Made by a program: the position numbers and the translations under genes
Part shown: positions 25,857 to 39,421 of the stretch, piece by piece
Numbering within the stretch: position 1 is the first letter of the stretch
Layout of the letters: every line of letters starts with the position of its first letter
Source of the DNA: Acanthaster planci
Lineage: Eukaryota > Echinodermata > Asteroidea > Valvatida > Acanthasteridae
Length of the DNA stretch: 64,000 bases
Direction: 5' to 3'
Assembly (NCBI RefSeq): GCF_001949145.1
Contig: NW_019091416.1
Location: 1,655,132 to 1,719,131, forward strand
Notes under the pieces: generated by a model
The model's input: only the letters and a program-made list of their open reading frames with translations
What the model was told of the DNA's origin: nothing
Databases searched by the model: none

Positions 25857-28800
25857 TTATATGCGATTCCATTCAGGAAAGGAGCACATAAAGGAAGTGA
25901 GCACAACTGGGTGCGCGTGTGTGTGGAAATCACTTTTTGTTCATTTGTTTATTTGCTTCTTAATTCTGAATTCTAGATACATGCACCCGTCATTTGCCTC
26001 CGTGGATGTATTTTCTGTTTGAGAGGAGGCTAGCAACTTCAAACATCAAATGGCAAGAACAAATGTAGTTAATGAAATTGTGTCTCGTTGAAGGTTTAAA
26101 TTCGTGATCAGAATTTGTATTACCTTAGTTTGCATTGCAAATATCCAAGAAATAAAAGGGGGAGGGCCTACTTCAGAAGTAATGCACATGGTTTGCGTAC
26201 ATGTACATATATTTAATGATTGATGAACTATGTACACATTAGAGTTCTTGTCAACACCTTTTCTGTACCCAGCTGTTTGACTGGTGATACCTGCAAGAAA
26301 AGTAGATAATGCAAGGCTGTCTATTCAGGCACGAATCCATTCCATTAAAAGCAATGCATGAATGGAGTGAAGAATGGAACACCCAATGATTGGTCAGTAA
26401 AAGTCTACACAGATCCTGTATTCCCTGTTATTCATTAAAGCACTTCGTGTAATGTGCCTTGATTCAATATTCCAAACAATACCACAATTTCTGTAACAAA
26501 ACAGCAGCACTTTCTTCCTTCTGTTTCCTTTGTGTTTGTTGCCTCTGCTCATAGCTTTTTGCTTGAGCTCCCCAGTCTTAGCTTTTGTGCTAGTACACAG
26601 TCAAGGTGCATGATGCTTAACACGTGTGCTAATAGAACCTTTGTCTGTATATCTTTTGAGAGGGACCATCCAAGTAAATATCACAATAATTTGTATCACA
26701 ATGGTATTTACTTTACACTTGAATGAAAATTTTCATCAATGCACCAGCACTGATTATTAGGGGTATGTGTGGTTTCAGTAGTCACAACTTTTCTGCTTAG
26801 GTTAGTGAATACATGGACCCTAACTTTGCTTAATTCCGTAAGATTTCATGAAATTCAAATGGCATAGATAGTGGATTTATGGGGAAGGGTAAATTCAAGC
26901 CATTAGACAGTGGCATGAAATTTGGTTTTTGATATTCAAACTGCCAGTTTTCCCAAAGTCAGTTGTAAATGGTACATGTATATTCTACTTTTTGTTTTGT
27001 ATGACGACGTTTCTGTTTTCCCCGGTGAATGAACACCAAATTTAGACTTGCTTGTATGATCTTTGTTCTGTGATTGAGGGGGTTATTTTTTATACTTATG
27101 TTACTTGGTTGAAGGATAGCTGGTTATTAATTAATCATTGCTGTCTGACAAGCCAAAAAGTTGTCATAGTTTGGGTGAAAAGGTTGGAGCCACGCTGGCC
27201 TTTGCCTGACCTTTTGTGACTATTTTACCGGCTGTACGCTTTTCTGAATTTGGTCTGAGGATTTGCAGAGAATCCTAAACATCATCAGCATCATTGGCCC
27301 AAGCATCAGACTGTAAACCTATAAATATCACCAACAAGGTTCTTGCAGGCCGTCGCCACCAGCCAGATTTTGAAATACCAGAAAGACAGACATCCGTGAC
27401 TCCCAGGCACGCGTACGGGTGGGACGTAAAGGGTAAGGCAGATTCCCACGCGCCAGCACACCTGGCATGCGATACGTCATGCTGGTTGCTCAAAAGATTT
27501 GCGCCGTGACCGTGTCAACTCTCTAGCTCATGGTTTGGAGTCAAACCCATGGGAGTCACACCAGCTGTTTCATCTTGTTGGGGTGGAGTGTGGTACCAGC
27601 TGTGAATGCAGATGGCTGGTTTTTTGGGGGGATCCAATCCATGCTTTGCGTGAATTTATCGATTTCAGTCGTCATATTTCATTGCACGGTAAAGTGGTTG
27701 GCAATTGTGCTTGTGAACTCTGGTTTTTGAGAAACACACGTGGAGAGTAAAACCAATTACATTGATAATTAGCTCTTATTGGATAATTTGATTGATATTT
27801 CTGTTCCTAAGTGTGCATTTTCCTAGTGCACGCTGAGGCAAATTTTCACATGAGAATTCTCTTCTAAGATCATGATGTCATCACAGAAATGCATTTTGTG
27901 CCAGAAAATGCTTGTATCAGAGCTGAAGTAACAGGTTACTTTGTAATCATGTTTCGTCTTAATTTTTAGATAATTGAACAGAAAAGAATGCACAGCACTT
28001 CACTTGAGATCTTGAAAAGGGTCAATTTATCAAAATCCATGAGTCCTCAAGCAAAAGTTGCAGTGGGAAGGAACGCCCCAGAAAACTATTGGAGTTTTCC
28101 TAATTCATCTACGTGGTATATATCTAGTTTATAGTTTGTTCTTATTCTTTTTTTTTGTACCTTTGCTCTTTATTTCTTTACTTTGGAAGGGGGCTTGAAA
28201 GTTTTTCCCTGGTAACTTACATTACTTGATTTATTTAATCCCACATTCTAAATTATTAATCCTTTAAAGAATCATTGTGATTTAGACAGCAACAGAAACT
28301 TGGTCTCTCGACTTTTTCATATGTTACGATTTTCACACTGCCCTGATCTTAAGTTCTTAATCAGTACCTGATAATTTTCAGCCACAACGGGAAGGGTTTA
28401 GCCCAGGTGTTCATCTGTCCTTGGTATCTTATCACCCATTGTTCACCCATATTTGCTCTTCATGTTCCCTGCAACTCTTTTGGGCTAAGAATCTAGATCC
28501 AGGATCTCGGCAAATATACTAAATCCAAACTACACAGAGTTTGACAGGTGCCTGACAGCGAAAGTTCATTATTTTTATGAGGCAATTCAGACTGAGGGAT
28601 TAGAGGAATAACTTCTTGTAAGAGTTTTTAATAAGCTTTTTTCCCCTCTTAACTAATGTATTTATTCGTGTTTTTTATTGCATCACCGGTGAATCATTGG
28701 ACTTGGAAATGTTTCATGCTTGATACACTGTAACTCTTTAAAATATACGAACGATTTATTCTGAGAAATTGGTACTTTTTAACCAGTACCAGTTTTAATA

Positions 28801-31800
28801 AAACAAACCATAAATCCCCTGTTCAAAAAAAGGTTGAGGGGAAAGGATTTCATTTGCTTCATGCATCAGTGGTGACTTTGTCTTCTGATTTTGGTCAGGC
28901 CATATTTCTTGGGGAAAAAAAAAATAGAACAGAATGTGGAAAGCTGTGCCTTTTGATTGCCTGTCGGTGTACTTTACCTATGAGCTCTTTGTAATCATAG
29001 TAATCTGGTAGCCTAAAATGTCCTGCATGAGCGATTTCCTAGAAGTTAAAATCATCCTTTGACAACTGTTTACAACTGGTTGCCCAGGCAACTACTGGTT
29101 GCCTGTGCACTCCAGTTAAACAAAAATCCTCAGGCAGAGTAACATCCATGAAAGAGTTTTTAAATAGTTGAATACAGATCCAAGTGTTTGAGGAGAAAAC
29201 TGGACAGTGGGGTTAAGACAGATACCTTATAAAAACAATCCATCTGACACTCATTTAGTACAGCAGCTTGATTTTCTGGCCAGAGATAGTCATGTCATAA
29301 ATTGACTCAATGGGACAAGTCATGCCGGCATCAGATTCGGTCTTCTATACCCTCGTAATTTGTGCATGATGAATGTGGAGTTTAATCTGGTGCTGCCTCT
29401 AGGATTGGATGTGGTGATGAATGCCATGCTGTCTGGGGAAGAATTAAGTGCAATTAGGCCTGTAGGCTTCAAAGACTACTCCAGCAATGGCCAGGAATAT
29501 TCCAGAAAATTCACTCGGCCAGAAAATTGATTGCAACTCTCTGGACCTGTTTGGGAGCTGAGGAAGCCATTCTGGATGGGTGCTTTCTTGTTTTGAGAAC
29601 ATAAAGCACCTGCAGTCACAATTACTCCACGTGGTACTTAGTGTAATTATGGCTGAGTCCCATCTTTCTGTGTCCTGCAGATTCTCCCAAACCTCCTGCT
29701 TGATGTCAGAAGGATCGGAGAGGATTTGGCAGTCAGTGTCAAGCAATTTGACTTACCAGCTGTGAGTTGGCAAAAGTAAAAATTTACAAGACTGCATAAG
29801 AAAGCTACTGATAAATATAACATATAGAATGAGGTCTGAGCAAGGTGTCTGTTAGATTCAGGGAGGAAATCCCCTTAAAGGGAGATGCTGTCATGCTCTA
29901 AAGCATGCACTGTTAGAATCACTATGTGTTGATGGATGTCAGCATCTCTACACTGTCTCCATGGTCACCATGGATGTTGACCACTTATGAGAATTCTGCA
30001 GAATTGGTTGAATGGACATTCGCAGTACTGGTGTTTGGTGCATTTGAAGATGGGTAAAGGATGTTGATTAAAACCTGTCCAGAGTGCCGTTTGTATTTGT
30101 ACTGGGCACGACCAAGACACTTGAGGCTTAGTGCTTGGTGAGTCAGATTATAATTCCAAGATGTCATCCTGTGTAAGACATCAAAGGTGAATTGATGGCA
30201 TAAGGGTGATGCACAACCCCTTCAGTGCAATTCAAAATGAGGGAGTTATTCTTGAACACTTTTGTAACCAAATATTGCAATTTTGTTTTTGGAGCATACC
30301 TTTCTTTGTAATTCATCTTGCAAACTTCATCTGAGTTACGTCGGTACATATTGGGGGTAATTGTTCATGCTGCGATACATTATCCTGATCGCAACCTGGT
30401 ACAGTTTTCTGTAAATGAACTGCTTTTATACAGTGCTGCAAACATCAATTGCCCGTTGATTGCAAACAGGAAACAGAACGAAAATGTTTCCGAGAAAAAA
30501 TGTGGTAGTCTGGACTTGTGTGATTGCCCTGTGATACCAATGAAGCCGACAGAGTGGATTTAATAACAACACTGGTACTAGGTTGAGTGTGTCTCTCCAG
30601 AAATGACAAATGAAGAATTTGGGTTTCCAGTAAATCTAACCATTCTGGTCAAAGGTTTTCTGTAATGGAGCCTGGTGTGAAGATATTGCAAAACATTATA
30701 AATGACTTCAAAATTTTCGTAAACACTCTTTGCTGTGGTAATTTATCAGTACTCATTTACTGTCTTTCCAGTTTGGACAAATTTATTCAATGTTGGAGAA
30801 GTTGTTTTTCAAAAGAAATGACTTACAAATAGTTCTCTTTGGATTGGATAGGGAAGGAAATTTTATCTTTTATTAAATATAAGCATACGAACTAGATCTG
30901 ACAAAACCCCAGGTTAAGGAAAAAACCCTTAAAATCAGATGTTAACAACAGCTGACTGTACATCTGATAAAATTTGTTATTGCTAAGTGTTTCTCAAGTC
31001 TAACATTACGGAGTGAAATGCTCCTGTTTTTCTCTTAGATGTACTGTCATGTGACCTCAAATCCTCCTCCTTTTGTCTTGAAAAATGTTTTCTGATTTCC
31101 TCTGATCAAGTCACAACTGAATTCTCCAGTATCGTATTTCAATACGGTGTTGGAGGAGAACAGCAAGTTGAATCCAAGTGTTCAATTCTTAAAGTCAACA
31201 GAACTAGTTATTCGTAGTATTTGATGCATCAGTTACTGGTAGATGTACATGTACCTTGCTGTTGGATGTGTGTGATTTATATAATGCAGCTTCCATACCA
31301 AGTTATCATGCAGTGTTTTGTGTAATGGCTGCCTGGTACAAGTCTGGCACTGCTGTCGATATTTTTGTACATGTGTAGTTGTTATTTTTGTACATATATT
31401 TATCTCTGTTTGCTCGCCTAAAATGTTTATTTTGTTGTATTGAAATTAGTGCTCTTTCAGTTTAAATAGCAGCCAGTGGTATAACACATTGGATGTGGGG
31501 AGTCATTGTTTCTGTCTCTCTTTTTTTTGTATTTACGTTGTTGCATTTTTCTTGCTCTTCTGTTTCTGTCAGTGGAAGTTAGTGCAGGTTTCAAGTTTTC
31601 TTATATTATTCGCCACTGTTTTTCATTACTTTGGCTTAGCTAGGGATTCCTAGTACTTGTCTTTTTATAGCTTATTATTTATTACAAATGCTCAAGGGGG
31701 AGAGCCCGAATAGAATGCAGGAAATCTGTGTGGTATTTTCTTGTATTATAGTGCATTTTGGAAATGTTCCAAATGTCTTGTATAAACTGAGATGTATGAA

Positions 31801-34800
31801 AAAACAAATATGCTGACTAGCCTTTATGTTTATATTACCTTGGCTTTACTTCCACAGCTTTATTTCCTTGACTTGTGCTGTTCAAGAAGAGTATGAACAG
31901 AGAAACTAGAAAAGCTGGGTTTCAATTTTATTAAGGGTTGAATTCTGATGGTTTAAGTTCCTTGCCTTTTGATTGCTCTTATCTTCAGTTATTTGGATCA
32001 TTGCTTAAAAAGTAAAAGCAGAAAACTTGTGTCTGTAAGTCCAAAGATGAAAGGTTGTATTCCAGCTTGCCTTAATAGCACCTTTGATAGTACTACATGT
32101 AACGGTTTTTAACTATACCTTATATGCAACCAAAAGTAACACTTTTTGAATAAAAAATGTAAATAAGAACAAAGGACGTTATTCACAACTTGATGTAGTC
32201 CAGAGTATCTTGAAGAGCAGGGGAAGATAAACTGCTCACACACACGCACATGTTCATACGCAAATTTAAAAAAAACTAATTTGGATTCAGAACACCACCT
32301 ATTTTCACAAATGTAATGCGGCCCATACTAAGGCAGTTGGCAGTGCTGGCCATTTTTTGGACATGTGTGAGATTTCACCTGGACACTGAAATCCCAAGTG
32401 TCTCAACCCTCCCCGTAGACTTTGTGGTGTGGCTTGAGGAAAGCTGTCGGGGATAAAATGCAATAAAATTCTGGTGGTAACAGGGCCTGAATTTTACGTG
32501 AATTCCAATAACTAGTGCATTTGTTTTTCAAACCGTGTGTGATTCCAAAGACTTTGCAGTACTGTCTACTTGTTTCGCTGGTTGTTTCTAAAAAGAAGCC
32601 TTCGTGTTAAAGACTATGAGATGATTGCAGTTGAGTAACTGGAGTTATAAGTATTTTCACTGTGGACATAGGTCATCTCAACCAGTGTATTTAGTGTAAA
32701 TAAGGTTAAGGTAATTCAGATATTGTTATTTTCCAGTAATGCACTGATGGTGGTGGTTTTAGCAGCCACTGATAAGTTTTTCAATAAAGAATTTAAATGG
32801 TTTCATAAGGATTGTTTCCCTTGTTGAGTCCTGATTGAAAGTCAAGGCAGTCTCTTCAAGTTGAATACCTTCAGCATTCTTTGACATTTAAAGGGATATA
32901 ATTAAATTAGAATTAAACTAGAGAAAAGCCAGTGAGGTTAGCACTATCCCAGGGTTCCTGTGGTGTTTCTGTTTCACAGTAAAATTAACTTTCTTAAAGC
33001 TAGATTTATACTACTCCATTAGGTCTACTCGATCGAACTCTCATGCTGCTTCTTTTTGAAAGATGTACACTGTAAATTGACTTGAAACTAGTTGACTACT
33101 AACATGATGAAGTGTCACTCCATGAATTCACTTTATTTTGCTTCCACATCAATGCTTATCAAATGTAAAATACATATGTATGTCCAATAAAATTCACACT
33201 ACCGATAAATATCAAACCAGAAGACAAATACTGTTAAGGATTAGTACACAAAGGTTGACAGGAAAAGTTTGTGACTTCCCCATTTAGATTTCAAGCCAAA
33301 CTTTCCATAATATACTTGCTCTGAACTGCCTACTGTAACTTTTTCACCAGAGACTTTTCCAAATTAAACTTTTCCCATGAATAGCTTTACAAGAGTTTTC
33401 TCATAACTCTGTATGCGACTGTGGAGTTTTGGCTTAAGCCAAATAGGACCGCTGTCGACCTGGGGACACCTAATTTAGTGCAAGGGTTTCTAATGTGTGG
33501 CCGTGTCCGCATTACCAGGCAGTACATGTAGCTGTGATAAGTGCGCATGTATTGTTTCCAATGACAGAAACACCATTTGGATGCAGCCCAAGATGACCAG
33601 CAAATATACACAAGCTGGGAAAATCTGTCTGCTAGACTGGTTCCTTGCCCATCCTTGGTATTTCAAAGTCTGTGAAGGAGGGTGAGGGACCTATCGCCAG
33701 CCTACTTCATTCTTGTTATGCCAATTTAATGCTTTCCCAGGTCTTGATTCCTAAAATGTAAACATGGTGAACTTCATACAGGGATCAGGAAAATGGCAAT
33801 ATCCTTGTACGTGCATCTTAACAATCCTAAAGTGAAGCATTTGTAGTCCATGCACAACGGTGGGGACCAGAACCTGTACTTACGTCAGTTTTCATTAAAT
33901 ACAATAAAGGACATAGCATGACACATGTGCTAGCCCAACTGCACTATGTTTATTTGAAACACAGGGAAGTAAATACATATTCACATGTAGGGATTTCCTG
34001 AGATACAGGTCAAGCTTTCGTTTCTTTGCAGCAGATCGATACGTATATGTCTGTTATTTGGAGTTTAATAGCTTGAAAAACCCAGCTCTAGTGAGCCACA
34101 GAGCTTGACTTTTTGAGCTAGCGCAGAGTGATGTAAAACTGAATAATAAAACTGTTCTAGATCCTCTCTGGTTTCTTGAAAAAAAATCTCAATACCACAA
34201 GAAGACTAGAATCAGAAAGTTGGAAGACAAGATGTAAGAATAAGTTTTATTTACACGTTGTAATTGCATTGAAGACTGCAAATATCAAATACCATGCTAT
34301 GATTACCGTTGATGCAGTCCACGGATACCAACGTGCAACAGGACGATGGGGGGGGGGGTGGTTACAAGGATAAGGCCACATAAAAATAAGTGGTGAGCAT
34401 TCCTTATTTCTTTCAATCTTGGAGCTTTTTTGTGTATTCGGCTCAAGGTACATCTTTGCTGGATTGGAAAATATTAAATAAAGAGCAGTTTCTTCACTAA
34501 ACTGAGTTTTATTTATCTTCTTTACGAAATTGTCTTACACTGGCAAGTCATTCACCACAAAAGGAGATTGGGGTTGTACAGCCAGGGAAAAATAGGAGTT
34601 TTTTTCAAAGTGGGTCACGGTGCTGTAGATCTAGCTGTGAAGTGGAATAAGTATCTGGAATGGCTGCCGCTATTGAGTATTGCATGACCCAGCTTGCAGC
34701 AGAGAGGCCATATCTGAATTACTGGCTTTGGCTGCAACCACAATGTACAAAGCTTTTGTGGTTGCCACCTCACCGGCTGCTCAATTTTCAAAGTTGAATG

Positions 34801-36106
34801 TGGGATCATCCAAAAGGCTGTTTTTCCATTTTTTTCAATCAATAAACATTTTTTTTTTAAATTGGGGGAGGGTGTATTTCTTAGGGGCGGAAGGGGATGA
34901 TCACCAACTAATTTTTTTTATATGGCCTAAAGGGGACTCCTATATCTCTTCATCTTACGATTTCCTCTTGAATTCATTTGTGACCTACTTCTGTCAGGTT
35001 AATTGATGGTTGATGTCTTTTTTTTTTCAAGGTTTCTTTCATGTCGTCCCCAGCAAATCTGACGTCCCTCCAGAGATACTGAGACCTTACATTAATCTTA
35101 ATGAATAATACAACCCAACCTGGCATTACATTCAAACATGAATTACATCATACACTTTTCATTACGATTCTACGCAATTCTCATTCTCTGTGACCAATTC
35201 ATTTTGACGTGTTATAATTTGTTCTCAGTTACCGTGACAGCACAGCTCCAAAAACAAGTGAACCAAGCCATCAAGAGTGAGATAAGCTACATGTACATGA
35301 GATCTCAACTCATGTCTTCTTCATATTTCATGTGATATGGCAGCCCCGTGGAATAGTAAATATACAATACATCAGTTCTACATTTTTGTGTATTATGACA
35401 AGCCATTGGAACAACAGTGTACATGTATGCAATACATAATCAGTTCCTTGCACGTGACGGTTTCACTGCATCTGTGATAATTTCATATTAGAAATTCTCA
35501 AGAAATACTTGAAATATACACATGGATCTGTTATTTTACGCTGTCACCAGGATCCTCCATCGCGGAGCCTGGGTCAACCTCGACCCCCTGTGGTTGGGTG
35601 TACGATGCATCCAGCAGTTCCTCCACAAGACAATGGTATTGCTTGCTCCAATGCCTGTAATAGAAGGGCTACCCAGACCACCACAACACTTTGCACAAGT
35701 GCTCCATCTATGCACCACCAAATAGTGTCTCTGGGCCATTAGCTCTGGAAAATGAAATTGTGGACTGGCTGTCCTCAGACTTACAAGTCTGGTTAATGTT
35801 TGGTCGTGCTTGAATGAAGGAGCAAACAAGGTTTTGGGATCATATCTACGAAACGCGCACAGTAGAAGTTTTCTGAGTGGTATCAGTCCAAGGCTTAATT
35901 TTGCACGGCTACATGTGCTTGGAGCATGGTCTGAGGAAAGCAGCGCAGAGCTGTGGAGAAACTAGTCAAAAACCAGTCACAATCTGTTTATTCGTTGCAT
36001 AACTTTTGGGCTGGTAACCTGTTCTTGCTAAGTATGTATTTATTTGCTGAGCAAATTTCAGCAGTTTGCAGCTCTATGAAATGGGTCCCTAATTGAAATG
36101 AGGTCG
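25857..36106. other. About 10 kb of AT-rich non-coding DNA
   Basis: I recognise no gene. ACATGTA words are sparse here (26,200, 26,970, 31,243, 33,522, 35,290 and 35,410). A GC-richer patch at about 27,290-27,750 and another at 35,520-35,990 contain short open frames that match nothing I know. A region such as 31,400-32,170 has AT-rich and TGTAAATA-type words of the sort seen in long 3' UTRs, but no gene end can be assigned to it. Confidence 0.45.
29079..29092. promoter_or_regulatory. X-box-like palindrome (RFX motif)
   Basis: GTTGCCCAGGCAAC is a 14-base perfect palindrome fitting the RFX consensus GTNRCC-N(0-3)-RGYAAC. It sits far from any gene start I can see, so its function is unknown. 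Confidence 0.35.
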
Positions 36107-36218
36107 TGTCTGAATTACTTGGATGTGGCTAAACATTACACACAAGTCTATGCTTGTGACTGCAGCTACGTCCTATAGAGTCTGTGTGGTTTCAAGCCAC
36201 AGCCAAGCAATTCAGACA
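36107..36218. repeat. 112-bp inverted repeat
   Basis: The 24-base arms at 36,107-36,130 and 36,195-36,218 match with two mismatches (TGTCTGAATTrCTTGG then TGTGGCT). Weaker complementarity continues outward. It is probably a MITE remnant. Confidence 0.6.
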
Positions 36219-38782
36219 TAGCCACACACAGAAAGTCTGCTGAGACTCTTAAACATGTTACCGATAATGAACCATATGCTAACTGAATAAGGACTCTCCA
36301 ATTATGCCATTCGCTGGGGTAAAAAAAAGGAATGTGCATTCACTGAAATTTATTTACATATTTCAAATATTACATGCTCAGCACGTCTTATCGGTAACAA
36401 GATAAACCTGATTGTGGTCTTTGATAGAGGTCATTCATTATATTCATCATTTTTACAAGGATACAAAGAGTTCTTCCTTTCGAGACTCCCTCTTAACAGA
36501 ACCAACTGAAATAAACATGTGATGTTTCTGTGATGGATGTTAGCATCGTTTTTGAAATTGTTGAGAAGCGCACATGGCCCCCTGATTCCCCTGGTGCACA
36601 TTTGCATGCTTGTAAAAAAAAGAAGGGAAAAAGAGTGATGGCCACTTATTAAACTTGACATGACAGCACTCAAATGCGTCATCAATGTAATAAGCATTCA
36701 TTTATCAACCTGTATATATCAATAAATACACATTACAATAGGAAATAAATGATGAGGTAAATCTAAATCCAAAACACAGTCACCAATTATTCAGAATGCG
36801 ACATGACTATTTTATTCCCAGAACTTTTGAGGAGAAATTTCAGGCACAAAAAAAACCAGGGCTGCTGATGAACGTCAGATTGATAGATTAGCGAATGGCC
36901 TCATTACACAGGATTTAATTGGAAGCCCACGTGTGCATGTAGTTACATGTTAGGACATTCAGCCAATTAGACGGGGTGGGAGAGAAATGAGTAGACAGAT
37001 GTTATTCATCACCTCCACCACTTGCGTAGATCATTCCTTGGCCATTTGCTTGTAGATGCCTAAAATTGAGACACAAATCTGATGGCAGTGTTTCAGTTCC
37101 AAACGTAATTTGGAGTCTTGCAAACTGTAATTGATAGCTCGAGTTTCAATGGCATTATGTTTTGTTGGGTCTTTTTTGCCAAATGAAAAACTGTACGAAA
37201 TCCAATAAGTTTTGAAGAAACCTAATAAGTGGTAATTTAAAATTTTTGTTGCATCCAAACTTTCTCAACAAAAATAATCCTGAAGTGTCTCTTAGTGACC
37301 TCCGTATCTGTTATTTAATCGAGAAATTATTTCTAGAAACTGAACACCGATTATTCAGGGGTACCCTTTTCCATGGAAGTTGCTTGTACTTTTTATTGTG
37401 TGCCTTGTCACGTCAACGTCATTCTTATGTCTGTGCATTAATCATGCCCGATGATTAGCACACGTGCTATTCGCATGATATGATGTAAACCGCGACCCAC
37501 TATCTCATCCTGTCTAGTGCTGTTTCCGAGCAACCGCTGACAGATATGACACGCTTGCTCGGCGAAGCTTTTACCCGAGGATGGTTAGTTCATTATATTT
37601 ATGATTCCTTGATGAACAATTGTGCAAATCAGCAAATTTCCGGTCTCCCTGGCAGGACAAAGCTTGCTGGTTCCATGAAGGAGGGCTCCCTTGCGAGCAT
37701 GTCTGTGGTGAAGGCCATTACTGACAAAATAACACCACCAAATGAGACATTGACAACATTTACGTTAAGTGCTCAGCATAAAAAAAAATTGTATAAATCA
37801 AACGTCACTGTTGGAACTTTATTATGAAATTGAGCATGTTTTCTCTAAATGTTCAATATGTGGGCATTGATAGAAATCATGATGCAACCTCTGAACAAGA
37901 AATCCAGACTTCCGTCATGACTTCGCTCAATTGCTTGAAAAATCTGCGCTAGTCTAAGCAAATCTTGCTGCCAAACGGAGCCTAGGCAGCACACAATGAT
38001 GATTATACCACTTTCAAATCGCATCAAGTAATAAGGACTCCAAGGGTCTCTTGAACAAATAAGAATCCTTGGAATTACAATCACAATGCATTACTCCGGT
38101 TTGTTTGCCAAACGGACCTCTGATAACTGCACCAGAATAAACATCGTTCCAGGATTTCAAAATTGTTTGGTTTGGGATACATGCTTGATAGCCCTTTATT
38201 TGTAGACTACTCTTGAAGGATTAACTTTCGTGAGATACATGAATAAAGTTTATTCCAGGTCATCCAAAAGGTTGTTGTAACCTTATTAGGATGTTCAAGA
38301 TCTGTTTGTTTTTCAAGTTCTTGTTCCTTCCGTCTTTTGGAACACTGTGTCAGTATTTTGAGCTGAGAATGTCGCTGATAAAAACTGAACTTTAACAGAT
38401 TGTGATGTCAATATAGATAAGTCTGTAAATAAATTGAATAGAAAATTATTTTGCGAATATAGAAACTTCAGAAATCTTGCACCAAGTCTACAAACGCGAG
38501 TCTGCTAAATCTCTCATTCTTAGGACTGGTCTAATTTTCATGTTCTGGATACATCACAGATGCTGTTCACTGAAAGTTCATTGAAAATCTAAATTCTTCA
38601 GTGAACAATTCACATATCTTATTTCATTTTGTAATTTGAGCAGCTGTGGTACATTTTTATAATTTGCGAGGTGACTATGCATTATTTGACTTCAATAAAA
38701 GTTCATCCACTTCTGCAAGTAAAATCTTAAATGGACTGGTTACAGACCCCTTTACAGGTCAAAAAGTAGTGGCATTTATCTG
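36219..38782. other. Intergenic; includes probable HELQ 3' end
   Basis: I see no gene. Minus-strand poly(A) signals (TTTATT on the plus strand) at 38,249-38,254 and 38,195-38,200 are candidates for the HELQ transcript end, giving a 3' UTR of about 1 kb. Confidence 0.45.
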
Positions 38783-39317
38783 ACCCGTGTCTACTGGTCT
38801 AGCCTAGTCACTATTCCCTGTGTCTGTTGGTCTAGCCCAGCTGTCATTCCTTTGTCTGTTGGTTTGTCCCGGCTGTCCCTTCACTGACTTTGTCTGTCGG
38901 TCAAGCCTGGCTGTACCTACACTGCGTTTGTTAGTCTAGCCCAGCTGCCGTTCCTCTGTCTGCTGGTCTAGCCTAGCCACCTAGTCTTGTGTCTGTTGGT
39001 CTAGCCTAGCTGCCAATCCTCAGTCTGCCCATCTAGCCTGGCAACCAATTTTTGTGTCTGTTGGTTCTGCCCAATAGTCATTCCTGTGTCTGTTGGTCTA
39101 GCCCAGCCGCTGTTCCTCTCTTTGTTGGTCTAGCCTGGCAACCAATTCCCAAGTCTATTGGTCCAGCCTGACGCTAATTCACTGTGTCAGTTGGTCTCAG
39201 CCTGGTTGCTGTTCTTCTATCTGCTGGTCCAGCCTGGCAACCGATCCTTGTGCCTGTTGGACTTGTCCGGCTACCATTCCTGTGTTTGAGTGTCTAGCCC
39301 AGCTGCTATCCCCTATC
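38783..39317. repeat. Degenerate 31-38-bp minisatellite running into the HELQ stop codon
   Basis: About 16 imperfect units of the form GTCTGTTGGTCTAGCC plus CAGCTGCCATTCCTGT follow one another. The last few units (39,197-39,317) form part of the final HELQ coding exon on the minus strand. The remainder lies in the presumed 3' UTR. Confidence 0.85.
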
Positions 39318-39421
39318 TCTCTTGGCTCATCTTCCATGATCATCTCCTTTTCATCTTCTGGTTTGGTGACCAATTCTTCCGCTTCTTCCCTTAATGCCTC
39401 TGCTCTTTCAGCAAGCTCCAT
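39197..39421 (-). CDS. HELQ: HELQ final coding exon, repeat-derived tail
   Basis: [18 protein letters not shown] matches the end of vertebrate HELQ. It is followed by about 55 residues without counterpart. The last ~38 residues (39,199-39,317, ending QQIEEQQPG and TGA) are encoded by units of the minisatellite. Confidence 0.88.
   Translation of the reverse strand: MELAERAEALREEAEELVTKPEDEKEMIMEDEPREIGDSSWARHSNTGMVAGQVQQAQGSVARLDQQIEEQQPG

Noticed and set aside
27275-27750. Overlapping short open frames, possible exon or SINE
   Set aside because: No splice-supported family match and no convincing A or B box.
35509-35990. Open frames on both strands in a GC-richer patch, possible transposase
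   Set aside because: No recognisable catalytic motif or terminal repeats; stops interrupt each frame.
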